DNA of 64,000 nucleotides. Origin: Siphonodentalium dalli. Its lineage: Eukaryota > Mollusca > Scaphopoda > Gadilida > Siphonodentaliidae. The DNA lies in contig CP136061.1 of assembly GCA_032622095.1 (NCBI GenBank), forward strand, positions 91,985,845 to 92,049,844. The letters are read 5' to 3'. Numbering within the stretch: position 1 is the first letter of the stretch; each line of letters opens with the position of its first letter. A program made the position numbers and the translations under genes. This document shows positions 1 to 10,962 of this stretch, piece by piece. The notes beneath the pieces are model-generated. The model was not told the origin of the DNA. It saw only the letters and a program-made list of their open reading frames with translations, and ran no database searches.

Positions 1-705
1 GTAAAATTGATATTACCCCTCAAAAATTGTTGTCGCTATATAGAGAAGACAGATTTTACACGGGTCATAACAATCTCGTATGCCCCGTGTAAAACTGATA
101 TTATCCCGAAAAAAATGTCGTCGCTATATAGAGAAGACAGATTTTACACGGGTCATAACAATCTCGTATGCCCCGTGTAAAACTGATATTATCCCGCAAA
201 AAATGTCGTCGCTATATAAAGAAGACATATTTTACACGGGTCATAACAATCTCGTATGCCCCGTGTAAAACTGATATTATCCCGCATCGTCGCTATATAG
301 AGAAGACAGATTTTACACGGGTCATAACAATCTCGTATGCCCCGTGTAAAATTGATATTACCCCTCAAAAAGTGTCGTCGCTATATAGAGAAGACATATT
401 TTACACGGGTCATAACAATCTCGTATGCCCCGTGTAAAACTGATATTATCCCGCAAAAAATGTCGTCGCTACATAGAGAAGACAGATTTTACACGGGTCA
501 TAACAATGTCGTATGCCCCGTGTAAAACTGATATTATCCCGCAAAAAATTCCGTCACTACATAGAGAAGACAGATTTTACACGGGTCATAACAATCTCGT
601 ATGCCCTGATATTACCCCGCAAAAATTGTTGTCTTTTTATAGAGAAGACAGATTTTTACAAGGTCATAACAATCTCGTATCCCCCTAGTAGAATTTATAT
701 GACCC
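1..705. repeat. 88-bp satellite array, block 1
   Basis: About eight head-to-tail copies of an 88-bp unit. The phrase CGTCGCTATATAGAGAAGAC recurs every 88 bp, for example at spacings 80, 168 and 337, 425, 513. Each unit carries an inverted repeat, TTTACACGGG then about 20 nt then CCCGTGTAAA, so every monomer can form a 10-bp hairpin. Copies differ by a few bases and small indels, and the last ones (about 600-705) are degenerate. The array is cut by the window's left edge, so its full size is unknown. Reading frames through it are artefacts of the repeat. Confidence 0.95.
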
Positions 706-1186
706 GGCAAAAGTTTGAAAGTCTAATGTACATCTTTCAAAGCCACGTTGATTCCTGGTGTGATGTTATCTTGCTACTCGTGCTTCATTTATTTAGGTTG
801 TCTGACTCATTTACGATTACTATTTTTGAAGTGTATTGCTCTCTTTTATATCCTCTAACATACATATTACGAAAGTAAACGAGACCAGCGAGTATTTGTT
901 GAAAAAAATGATGAAAAGCAGCTACATTTCGTTGATTCTACAAACAATCCAGGAGAATAGAGTTATTTCCCATTTGTTTTATAGTATTGACCACTCCCTA
1001 TAGAGTTATCTACCATTGTATGTGTCCTACTGTTCGTCTGCTTTTGCAATAAACAAATTTATCCCCTCTGTAGAATTGTTAGCCTTAATTCTTAGGCACC
1101 TTTGTTCTTCTAGGGCCATACCACGCCGTATCCCGGTGTTCTTGTTCGATATATGTTAACTAAACAGGAAACACTTATTTCGTATT
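706..1186. other. Spacer between satellite blocks
   Basis: Unique-looking AT-rich DNA separating the two blocks of the 88-bp satellite. I see no repeat unit and no supportable gene. A 121-codon frame runs out of the array into this stretch but has no recognisable domain. Confidence 0.6.
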
Positions 1187-2150
1187 ACCCCGCAAAAATT
1201 GTCGTCGCTATATAGAGAAGACATATTATACACGGGTCATAACAATCTCGTATTCCCCCTTGTAAAACTGATATTATCCCGCAAAAATTGTCGTCGCTAT
1301 ATAGAGAAGACATATTTTACACGGGTCATAACAATCTCGTATGCCCCGTGTAAAACTGATATTATCCCGCAAAAAATGTCGTCGCTATATAGAGAAGACA
1401 TATTTTACACGGGTCATAACAATCTCGTATGCCCCGTGTACAAATTATATTATACCGCAAAATTGTCGTCGCTATATAGAGAAGACAGATTTTACACGGG
1501 TCATAACAATCTCGTATGCCCCGTGTAAAACTGATATTATGCCGCAAAAATTGTCGTCGCTATATAGAGAAGACATATTTTACACGGGTCATAACAATCT
1601 CGTATGCCCCGTGTAAAAATTATATTATCCCGCAAAAAATGTCGTCGCTATATAGAGAAGACAGATTTTACACGGGTCATAACAATCTCGTATGCCCCGT
1701 GTAAAACTGATATTATCCCGCAAAAACTGTCGTCGCTATATAGGGAAGACATATTTTACACGGGTCATAACAATCTCGTATATGCCCCGTGTAATAATTA
1801 TATTACCCCGCAAAAAATGTCGTCGCTATATAGAGAAGACATATTTTACACGGGTCATAACAATCTCGTATGCCCCGTGTAAAAATTATATTATCCCGCA
1901 AAATTGTCGTCGCTATATAGAGAAGACAGATTTTACACGGGTCATAACAATCTCGTATACCCCGTGTAAAACTGATATTATCCCGCAAAAATTGTCGTCG
2001 CTATATAGAGAAGACATATTTTACAACGGTCATAACAATCTCGTATGCCCCGTGTAAAACTGATATTACCCCGCAAAAATTGTCGTCGCTATATAGAGAA
2101 GACAGATTTTACACGGGTCATAACAATCTCGTATGCCCCGTGTAAAACTG
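1187..2150. repeat. 88-bp satellite array, block 2
   Basis: About eleven further copies of the same 88-bp unit in the same orientation as block 1. Spacing is regular with occasional one- to few-base slips (1341, 1516, 1604, 1692). Variants alternate between AGACATATTTTACACGGG and AGACAGATTTTACACGGG. The last copy dissolves at about 2150 into sequence leading to the fold-back at 2195. Confidence 0.95.
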
Positions 2151-2194
2151 AAATCGGAACATCTTGTTAATATAGACCGGGGATAAATACGTTG

Positions 2195-2325
2195 CACGGC
2201 TTGTTGAGGGGGGATACGGTGTGGTATGCCCCGGTTGAGTCCCGTATCCCCCATCGGCTATCACCTCGGGGGATACGGGACTCAACCGGGGCATACCACA
2301 CCGTATCCCCCCTCAACAAGCCGTG
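2195..2325. repeat. Fold-back with 58-bp arms
   Basis: Near-perfect inverted repeat. The left arm 2195-2252 begins CACGGCTTGTTGAGG, and the right arm 2268-2325 ends CCTCAACAAGCCGTG. They are separated by a 15-nt loop. It lies between satellite block 2 and fold-back element A. The right arm continues into TGTAACTTATATTATCC, which resembles both the start of the 88-bp satellite unit and the element-A minisatellite. Confidence 0.93.
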
Positions 2326-2329
2326 TAAC

Positions 2330-3325
2330 TTATATTATCCGCCGGTCATACGTGGTGGAGGTTCATATTATCCGCCGATCATACGCGAGGGAAGTTCTCA
2401 TATTATCCTTCGGTCATATGTTGGGGAGGTTCTGATATGAACATATTATCCGCCGGTCATACACGGTGGAGGTTCATATTATCCACCGGTCGTACGTAGG
2501 GGAGGTTCTCATATGAACATAGTATCCGCCGGTCATACGCAGTGGAGCTTCTCATATGAACATATTATCCGCCGGTCATACGCGGTGGAGGTTCTCATAT
2601 GAACATATTATCCGCCGGTCATACGCGGTGGAGAATCATATTATCCGCCGGTCATACGCGAGGGAAGTTCTCATATTATCCTTCGGTCATAGGTGCGGGA
2701 CGTTCTGATATGAACATATTATCTGCCGGTCATACACGGTGGAGGTTCATATTATCCACCGGTCATACGTAGGGGAGGTTCTCATATGAACATATTATCC
2801 ACCGGTCATACGCAGTGGAGGTTCTCATATGAACATATTATCCTTCGGTCATACGCGGTGGAGGTTCTCATATGAACATATTATCTGCCGGTCATACGCG
2901 GTGGAGATTCATATTATCCACTGGTCATACGCGGTGGAGGTTCTCATATGAACATATTATCTGCCGGTCATATGCGAGGGAGGTTCTCATATTATCCACC
3001 GGTCACACCCGAGGGAGGATATGACCGGCGGATAATATGTTCATATGAGAACCTCTCCAACGTATGACCAGAGGATAATATGAGAACCTCCCTCGCGTAT
3101 GACCGGTGGATAATATGAACCTCCACCGCGTATGACCGGTAGATAATATGTTCATATCAGAACCTCCCCCGCGTATGACCGGAGGATAATATGAGAACTT
3201 CCCTCGCGTATGACCGGCGGATAATATGAACCTCCACCGCATATGACCGGCAGATAATATGTTCATATGAGTACCTCCCCCGCGTATGACTGGCAGATAA
3301 TATGAGAACCTCCACCGCATATGAA
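2330..3325. repeat. GGTCATACGCG minisatellite of copy A
   Basis: Tandem array of related 33-, 35- and 43-bp units, each containing the core CCGGTCATACGCG followed by a GGAGGTTC-type block and CATATTATC. Some units carry an extra CATATGAA. Polarity flips at about 3015: forward units lie left of it and reverse-complement units to the right. The array has few stop codons and so generates spurious long frames on both strands. Confidence 0.93.
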
Positions 3326-3404
3326 CGGCGGACACATAAGTTTTTAAGTCTATAAACACTATTTGATTTGAATATTCTTTTGAATAGTCTTACCATTGAC
3401 ATAT

Positions 3405-3707
3405 TCATTCGTTCGAACCAGTTGATCCATTTTGTAGCTTTGCTTTTAGTCGCTGGGCTCCGGCATCTGGGCTTTTAGTCACAACTGAAATAAAAATAAG
3501 TGAGAATATCTTGGAGCGAATTTCTGCAACCATTTCACCGCCTGGTGGACCCATTTGGAAAAATATGCATTCCCTGTGTCTAATTCTACATTTTGATATA
3601 CTATACGTCCCATTATATTGAATATACCGGCTGAAATCGATCCTGTTATTGTAAACATCGAGTCTATTTTTAGCTGTTTTATCGAAGCGTGTTTGCGTGT
3701 TCGCCAT
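3405..3707 (-). CDS. Conserved 100-aa ORF of the fold-back element (copy A)
   Basis: An ORF of 100 codons starting MANTQTRFDKTAKNR and ending STGSNE. The same ORF with near-identical protein occurs at 35594-35896 (also intact) and as frame-broken versions in 4868-5160 and 8378-8677. A fourth copy is split by the 14.7-kb insertion. It lies in the unique part of the element's long terminal region, between the sub-terminal 205-bp repeats and the minisatellite. I recognise no domain. It is basic and has no signal peptide or membrane span. The stop codon overlaps the ATG of a second small frame (ATGA), which runs into the minisatellite. Recurrence among copies may only reflect recent shared ancestry, so translation is unproven. 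Confidence 0.4.
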   Translation of the reverse strand: MANTQTRFDKTAKNRLDVYNNRIDFSRYIQYNGTYSISKCRIRHRECIFFQMGPPGGEMVAEIRSKIFSLIFISVVTKSPDAGAQRLKAKLQNGSTGSNE

Positions 3708-4299
3708 TACAATATTCGCAATAAAACAGCCATATTGTAGCTAAAAACGACTGCACAGTACTCCACTGCGTTATTTGATACCTAAAACTTGTTGTTTGCT
3801 AGTGTATTCATCGAGAAATCTAAATTCTAAACATTAATGTCGAACGCACCGTTTTTCGTGTTTGTGGCATTTTATGTTAGGTCAGTTGTCGACCGGATAA
3901 TGTAACTTCCGGTGTCCGGTCAGTGGCGGGGTTAATATGTGTGGATAGGGCGAATGTGGTAATTTCGTTAGACACCAAAAAGAGCCCTCTACGCGCTGTA
4001 TTCCTCGAGATATCGGCCGTCCCACGCAATTTGAAAATCCCGTCCCGCAGATTGTCATGCTATCCCAAATTCCACCCCATGTTTGGTCAGTTGTCGATCA
4101 AATAATGCAACTGGTGTTTGGTTAGTGGCGGGGTTAATATGATTGGATGGGGCGAACGTGTGCCTTTCGTTAGACACCAAAATGAGCCCCCTACGCCCTG
4201 TATTCCTCGAGATATCGGCCGTCCCACGCAATTTGAAATTCTGTCCCGCAGATTGTCGTTTTGTCCCATATCCCATCCCATCCCGCAGATTGTCATGTG

Positions 4300-4740
4300 A
4301 CATGACAATCTGCGGGATGGGATGGGATATGGGACAAAACGACAATCTGCGGGACAAAATTTCAAATTGCGTGGGACGGCCGGTATCTCGAGGAATACAG
4401 GGCGTAGGGGGCTGATTTTGGTGTCTAACGAAAGGCCCACATTAGCACTATCCACACATATTAACCCCGCCACTGACCGGACACCAGAAGTTGCATTATT
4501 TGATCGTCAACTGACCTAACATGGGGTGGAATTTGGGATAGCATGACACTCTGCGGGACGGGATTTTCAAATTGCGTGGGACGGCCGATATCTCGAGGAA
4601 TACAGCGCGTAGAGGGCTCCTTTTGGTGTCTCACGAAAGGTCCACATTCGCTCTATCAACACATATTAACCCCGTCACTGACCGGACACCGGAAGTTACA
4701 TTATTCGGTCGACAACTGACCTAACATAAAATGCCACAAA
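4300..4740. repeat. Two ~205-bp terminal sub-repeats (copy B left)
   Basis: Within the terminal region the block containing CGTGGGACGGCCGATATCTC, TGTCTAACGAAAGG, ATTAACCCCGCCACTGACC and GACAACTGACCTAACAT occurs twice in tandem, about 200 bp apart (for example near 4508 and 4709). The mirrored pair sits at about 3860-4298, and the other ends of the elements carry the same arrangement. Paired sub-terminal repeats of this kind are often transposase-binding regions in other transposons; that role is inference here. Confidence 0.8.
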
Positions 4741-4867
4741 CACGAAAAACTGCGTTCGACATTAATGTTTAGAATTTAGATTTCTCGATGAATACGCTAG
4801 CAAACAACAAGTTTTGGGTATCAAATAACGCAGTGGAAAATATGGCTGTTTTAGTGAGAATATTGTA

Positions 4868-5160
4868 ATGGCGAACACGCAAACACGCTCCGATAAAACA
4901 GCTAAAAATAGACTCGATGTTTACAATTACAGGATCGATTTCAGCTGGTATATTCAATATAATGGGACGTATGGTATATCAAAATGTAGGATTAGACACA
5001 GGGAATGTATTATTTTAAATGTGTCCCACCAGGCGGTGAAATTGTTGCAGAAATTCGCTCCAGGATATTCTCACTTATTTTTATTTCAGTTGTGACTAAA
5101 AGCCCAGATGCCGGAGCCCAGCGAATAAAAGACAAGTTACAAAATAGATCAACTGGTTTG
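4868..5160 (+). pseudogene. Frame-broken copy of the fold-back 100-aa ORF
   Basis: Begins with the same MANTQTRSDKTAKNR start as the intact copies at 3405-3707 and 35594-35896, and matches them for about 55 residues. It then shifts frame in the A/T-rich run before CCCACCAGGCGGTGAAATTG and ends early at 5095. The remainder (VAEIRS...TGLNE) is recoverable in another frame to about 5169. This is the left-end copy of element B. Confidence 0.5.
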
Positions 5161-5239
5161 AACGAATGAATATGTCAATGGTAAGACTATTCAAAAGAAT
5201 ATTCAAATCAAATAATGTTTATAGACTTAAAAACTTATG

Positions 5240-8200
5240 TGTCCGCCATTCATATGCAGTGGAGGTTCTCATATTATCTGCCAGTCATACGCGGGGGAGG
5301 TTCTCATATGAACATATTATCTGCCGGTCATACGCGGTGGAGGTTCATATTATCCGCCGGTCATACGCGAGGGAAGTTCTCATTTTATCCTCCGGTCATA
5401 CGCGGGGGAGGTTCTGATATGAACATATTATCTGCCGGTCATATGCGGTGGAGGTTCATATTATCCACCGGTCATACGCGAGGGAGGTTCTCATATTATC
5501 CTCTGGTCATACGTTGGGGAGGTCCTCATATGAACATATTATCCGCCAGTCATATCCTCCCTCGGGTGTGACCGGTGGATAATATGAGAACCTCCCTCGC
5601 ATATGACCGGCAGATAATATGTTCATATGAGAACCTCCACCGCATATGACGGGTGGATAATATGAAACTCCACCGTGTATGACCGGCAGATAATATGTTC
5701 ATATAAGAACCTCCCCCACATATGACCGAAGGATAATATGAGAACTTCACTCGCGGATAATATGAACCTCCACCGCGTATGACCGGCGGATAATATGTTC
5801 ATATGAGAACCTCCACCGCGTATGACCGGCGGATAATATGTTCATATGAGAACCTCCACTGCGTATGACCGGAGGATAATATGTTCATATGAAAACCTCC
5901 CCTACGTATGACCGGTGGATAATATGAACCTACACCGTGTTTGACCGGCGGATAATATGTTCATATCAGAACCTCCCCCACATATGACCGAAGGATAATA
6001 TGAGAACCTCCCTCGCGTATGATCGGCGGATAATATGAACCTCCACCGCGTATGACCGGCGGATAATATGTTCATATGAGAACCTCCCCAACGTATGACC
6101 GGAGGATAATATGAGAACCTCCCTCGCGTATGACCGGCGGATAATATAAACCTCCACCGCGTAGGACCGGCGGATAATATGTTCATATGAGAACCTCCCC
6201 AACGTATGACCGGAGGATAATATAAGAACCTCCCTCGCGTATGACCGGTGGATAATATGAGAACCTCCCTCGCGTATGACCGGCGTATAATATGAACCTC
6301 CACCGCGTATGACCGGCGGATAATATGTTCATATCAGAACCTCCCCCACATATGATCAGAGGATAATATGAGAACTTCCCTCGCATATGACCGGCAGATA
6401 ATATGAACCTCCACCGCGTATGACTGGCGGATAATATGTTCATATGAGAACTTCCACCGTGTATGACCGGTGGATAATATGAACCTCCACTGCGTATGAC
6501 CGGTGGATAATATGAACCTCCACTGCGTATGACCGGTGGATAATATGTTCATATGAGAACCTCCACCGTGTATGACCGGCAGATAATATGAACCGCCACC
6601 GCGTATGACTGGCGGATAATATGTTCATATGAGAACCTCCCCCATGTATGACCGGATGATAATATGCGAACCTCCCTCGCATATGACCGGTGGATAACAT
6701 GAACCTCCACCGCGTATGACCAGCGAATAATATGTTCATATCAGAACCTCCCCAACGTATGACCGAAGGATAATATGAGAACCTCCCTCGCGTATGACCG
6801 GCGGATAATATGAACCTCCACTGCGTATGACCGGCAGATAATATGTTCATATGAGAAACTCCCCTATGTATGACAGGATGATAATATGAGAACCTCCCTC
6901 ACGTATAACCGGTGGATAATATGAGAACCTCCCTCGCATATGACCGGCAGTTAATATGAGAACCTCCCCATCGTATGACCGGAGGATAATGTGAGAACCT
7001 CCCTCGCGTATGACCGGCGGATAATATGAACCTCCACCGCGTATGACCGGCGGATAATATGTTCATATGAGAACCTCCCCAACGTATGACCGGAGGATAA
7101 TATGAGAACCTCCCCCACGTATGATCGGAGGATAATATGAGAACTTCCCTTGCGTATGACCGGCGGATAATATGAACCTCCACCGCGTATGACCGGTGGA
7201 TAATATGTTCATATGAGAACCTCCACCGTGTATGACCGGTGGATAATATGAACCTCCACCGCGTATGACAGGCGAATAATATGTTAATATCAGAACCTCC
7301 CCCATGTATGACCGGAGGATAATATGATAACCTCCCTCGCGTATGACCGGTGGATAATATGAACCTACACCGCATATGACCGGCAGATAATATGTTCATA
7401 TCAGAACCTCCCCCGCGTATGACTAGAGGATAATAAGAAAACTTCCCTCGCGTATGACCGTCGGATAATATGAACCTCCACCGCGTATGACCGGCGGATA
7501 ATATGTTCATATGAGAACCTCCCCAACGTATGACCGGAGGATAATATGAGAACCTCCCCCGCATATGATCGGAGGATAATATGAGAACTTCCCTTGCGTA
7601 TGACCGGCGGATAATATGAACCTCCACCGCGTATGACCGGTGGATAATATGTTCATATGAGAACTTCCACCGTGTATGACCGGTGGATAATATGAACCTC
7701 CACCGCGTATGACAGGCGAATAATATGTTCATATCAGAACCTCCCCCATGTATGACCGGAGGATAATATGAGAACCTCCCTCGCATATGACCGGTGGATA
7801 ACATGAACCTCCACCACGTATGACCAGCGAATAATATGTTCATATCAGAACCTCCCCCACGTATGACCGGAGGATAATATAAGAACCACCCTCGCGTATG
7901 ACCGGCGGATACTATGAACCTCCACTGCGTATGACCGGCAGATAATATGTTCATATGAGAACCTCCCCTAAGTATGACCGGATGATAATATGAGAACCTC
8001 CCTCACGTATAACCGGTGGATAATATGAGAACCTCCCTCGCGTATGACCGGCAGTTAATATATTCATATGAGAACCTCCCCATCGTATGACCGGAGGATA
8101 ATATGAGAACCTCCCTCGCGTATGACCGGTGGATAATATGAACCTCCACCGCATATGACCGGCAGATAATATGTTCATATCAGAACCTCCCCAGCGTATG

Positions 8201-8320
8201 ACTGGAGGATAATAAGAAAACTTCCCTCGCGTATGACCGGCGGATAATATGAACCTCCACCATGTATGACCGGCAGATAATATGTTCATATGAGAACCTC
8301 CACCGCGTATTACTGGGAGA
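5240..8320. repeat. Minisatellite core of element B
   Basis: About 3 kb of 33-43-bp units with core CCGGTCATACGCG or its complement. Units are in + polarity from 5240 to about 5560, then minus polarity to 8320. The switch is a single short hairpin-like junction, CATATCCTCCCTCGGGTGTG, conserved in all three copies. The long minus-strand frames here (up to 351 codons at 6899-7954) consist only of repeats of RSYAREVLILS, GHTRGRF and HMNILSAG and are artefacts of a stop-poor repeat. Confidence 0.93.
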
Positions 8321-9272
8321 TAATAAACACTATTTGATTTGAATATTCTTTTGAATAGTCTTACCATTGACATATTCATTCGTTCAAACCAGTTGATCTA
8401 TTTTGTAACTTGGCTTTTAGTCGCTGGGCTCCGGTATCTGGGCTTTTAGTCACAACTGAAATAAAAATAAGTGCGAATATCTTGGAGCGAATTTCTGCAA
8501 CAATTTCACCGCCTGTTGGACCCATTTGGAAAAAATACATTCCCTGTGTCTAATTCTACATTTTGATATACTATACGCCCCATTATATTGAATATACCGG
8601 CTGAAATCGATCCTGTAATTGTAAACATCGAGTCTATTTTTAGCTGTTTTATCGGAGCGTGTTTGCGTGTTCGCCATTACAATATTCGCAATAAAACAGC
8701 CATACTGTAGCTAAAAACGAATGTACAGTATTCCACTGCGTTATTTGATACCTAAAACTTGTTGTTTGCTAGTGTATTCATCGAGAAATCTAAATTCTAA
8801 ACATTAATGTCGAACGCAGTTTTTCGTGTTTGTGGCATTTTATGTTAGGTCAGTTGTCGACCGAATAATGTAACTTCCGGTGTCCGGTCAGTGACGGGGT
8901 TAATATGTGTGGATAGGGCGAATGTGGACCTTTCGTGAGACACCAAAAGGAGCCCTCTACGCGCTGTATTCCTCGAGATATCGGCCGTCCCACGCAATTT
9001 GATAATCCCGTCCCGCAGATTGTCATGCTATCCCAAATTCCACCCCATGTTAGGTCAGTTGTCGATCAAATAATGCAACTTCTGGTGTCCGGTCAGTGGC
9101 GGGGTTAATATGTGTGGATAGGGTGAATGTGGGCCTTTCGTTAGACACCAAAATTAGCCCCCTACGCCCTGTATTCCTCGAGATATCGGCCGTCCCACGC
9201 AATTTGAAATTCTGTCCCGCAGATTGTCGTTTTGTCCCATATCCCATCCCATCCCGCAGATTGTCATGTCCC
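8320..9272 (-). repeat. Right inverted terminal region of element B
   Basis: About 950 bp that is the reverse complement of 4300-5240: unique region, two sub-terminal repeats, and the terminus GATTGTCATGTCCC. Compared with copies A and C it lacks about 25 bp at the minisatellite border (the AAAACTTATGTGTCCGCC segment). Confidence 0.85.
8378..8677 (-). pseudogene. Frame-broken right-end copy of the fold-back 100-aa ORF
   Basis: Starts MANTQTRSDKTAKNR at 8677 and follows the intact paralogs to HRECIFSKW. A poly-A tract there (near 8530, one A shorter than in copy C) changes the frame, giving an early stop at 8450. The downstream third of the ORF survives in another frame. This is consistent with slippage at a homopolymer. 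Confidence 0.5.
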
Positions 9273-9299
9273 TGCATGTCGAGAAAATTGTCTTAGTCG

Positions 9300-9775
9300 A
9301 AAGAGGGGGAGGTAGTCACACAAAACAAATCGCATGTGCTCAGGTTCCAACTGTACTAATTATATCTGCCAAGTTAATAACAAATTGACCGGAAAATGTA
9401 GGAATAAAAGCTCGGACGAATTTTCTAAAAAGGTGGATAACTCCACACAAACAAAAGTCTGACGGACCTCATAACCGCATGTGCACAGGTTCCCATGGTA
9501 CTAAATATATGTGCCAAGATTAAAAACAATTGACTGAGCAATGAGGAATAAAGGCTCTTACAAAACTATGCATCTTAAGAAAATGTTCCAAGTCGAACAA
9601 GGGGATCACTCCACCAAAAACGTCGGACAGACCTCATAATCGCAGTTGCACCGGTTCTCAAATGGAACTAAATATAGGTGCCGAATTTCAGAACAAATTA
9701 CCGAAAAATGTAGGAATAAACGCTGGGACAAAATTGTGTCAACGGACGCCTGGACGGACGGATTAACCGGCACGC
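9300..9775. repeat. Three diverged ~170-bp tandem units
   Basis: The phrases GCATGTGCACAGGTTCC / TACTAAATATATGTGCCAAG / GGAATAAA.GCTC recur near 9330, 9470 and 9640, a period of about 165-170 bp. The copies are strongly diverged. The last unit ends in ACGGACGCCTGGACGGACGG. There is no coding potential. Confidence 0.7.
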
Positions 9776-10960
9776 TGATTCCAGTATCCCCCTCACATCT
9801 CTTTGCTGGGGTATAATAATGTTACATAGGAGACTAGACAAGAGTTGTATTTTTACGCAAGCGAAAGGAGGGTCTGGAAAGTGATAACATATAAACTCCG
9901 ATTGTATATGATAGCAATTGGGATGCTAAATCCTTTTTCGAAGCCTAAATGTCTACAGACGCGGAAGGAGGAATTATTTGTTTAATGGTGTAGGCCAATT
10001 CGTCACCTTACAGTCCATGTGACTTAACTCGTGTTTCGAGGGGAAATCTGATTTACACGAGCAAACTTTCCCGCCACGGCTTCAGTTTGTATCAAAACAG
10101 GACCTCTAGCTCAATCAGAGCAAGTTTTATAAAATATCATAACATTATACATTGCTTTTGCGATAACAAGCTACACGACCGGTGCGCATCCGACGAAAGT
10201 GCACCAGTACGAAACCGTCACCTCAGTGTGCTTTCATGTTGATTTCGATGCTTCACGGTTTCAATGAAGCTATATGGCGGTGGGGTTATAGGGGGTGTAT
10301 TCCACCCTACATCCACTGGGACGCGGCGACAGGGGTGAGTGTGTGGGTGTCTCACACTCAAACTTTTTTTTGTGGTTTGGGTTACCAGCTGGGGAAAAAT
10401 AGGGTCGGTAGGTAGGCTTGAAATTTTATTTTTTTAATTTTGTTTGTGTTTGGACATATTCTTATGACTTTTCATGTGCGTATTTTACTTTGCAAAATTG
10501 ACAAAGCAACTTTTGATTATTTTTGTATAAATTATAATATTACACAATACTTTTAATAAGAAATCTACCAATTGTGAGATGTTTGAAATGTGTTTTTTTG
10601 GGCTTTATGAATTTTTTTGGAGAAAAATTTCAATAGATTTTCTTGAAAACCATGAAAAAAACTTTAGAGTACAATAGGTTCGGTAGGGAAACCCAGACCA
10701 CAAATGTTCTTTTCTTTGGCCTCAACGGTTGGAATTCCATGCCTCCCACAACATTATCGGAAATTGTACGACACTACGCGCCACTAAGAGGTCTACACAG
10801 CCTTCTGACAAATTCACGTGTGATGTTTGTCCATGTATATCCGGCATAAATGCGAATTATAACAGACACATTAACAGTGGCGAGAGACAGTGGCAAGCAG
10901 TGTAGCTTTACAATTAACATGCTTGAAATGGAAAGACCAGCGATAAGACAAAGTGACAAG
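9776..10960. other. Intergenic stretch without recognisable features
   Basis: AT-rich DNA with several short frames (68-77 codons) whose predicted proteins show no domain or repeat conservation. I see nothing supportable here. A phrase reading GGTCGGTAGGTAGG near 10405 and a poly-T/AT stretch at 10420-10640 are the only compositional features. Confidence 0.5.
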
Positions 10961-10962
10961 AC

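Larger units (their letters stand above)
2330..4298 (-). mobile_element. Fold-back transposon copy A, truncated
   Basis: A partial copy of the element seen complete at 4299-9272, in inverted orientation. Reading leftwards from 4298 it shows the terminal region with about 205-bp sub-repeats, about 500 bp of unique DNA with a 100-codon ORF, a short minisatellite run, an orientation switch at about 3015 (GGTCACACCCGAGGGAGGAT), and the opposite-strand minisatellite up to about 2330. There the copy stops next to the 58-bp fold-back. The outer half and its terminus are missing. The GGG/CCC end bases at 4298 are also lost, where it meets copy B. Confidence 0.85.
2330..6268. repeat. Giant palindrome, about 1.97-kb arms
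   Basis: The sequence is a near mirror image around base 4299. TTGTCATGT to the left meets ACATGACAA to the right with a single G between them. The arms carry matching features in reverse order: 205-bp sub-repeats, the 100-aa ORF, the AAAAACTTATGTGTCCGCC border, the short minisatellite and the polarity switch (about 3015 versus about 5560). It consists of elements A and B joined head to head. The arms differ by scattered substitutions and small indels, so this is not an exact assembly echo. Confidence 0.85.
4299..9272 (+). mobile_element. Fold-back transposon copy B, complete
   Basis: A roughly 4.97-kb element with long inverted terminal regions. Left terminus: ACATGACAATCTGCGGGATG (leading GG lost at the junction with copy A). 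Right terminus: CAGATTGTCATGTCCC at 9272. Order: terminal region with two about 205-bp sub-repeats, about 500 bp unique with a broken 100-aa ORF, about 300 bp forward minisatellite, polarity switch at about 5560, about 2.7 kb reverse minisatellite, then the inverted unique and terminal regions (8320-9272). I see no transposase. Unique termini with tandem repeats inside recall Foldback/Galileo-type elements, but the superfamily cannot be assigned. Copy C shows an 8-bp target duplication. Confidence 0.85.

Noticed and set aside
1-2150. CRISPR-like regular repeats (88-bp array)
   Set aside because: Units are directly abutting without unique spacers, and the genome context is eukaryotic.
4055-4519. 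Several 60-128-codon frames on both strands near the palindrome centre (also 9050-9296, 36110-36550)
   Set aside because: They are translations of the 205-bp terminal sub-repeats and their mirror copies, and read through the palindrome centre.
6899-7954. 351-codon minus-strand ORF and similar long frames in the GGTCATACGCG minisatellite
   Set aside because: All are concatenated repeat peptides (GHTRGRF, HMNILSAG, RSYAREVLILS) present in several frames and on both strands; the repeat simply lacks stop codons.
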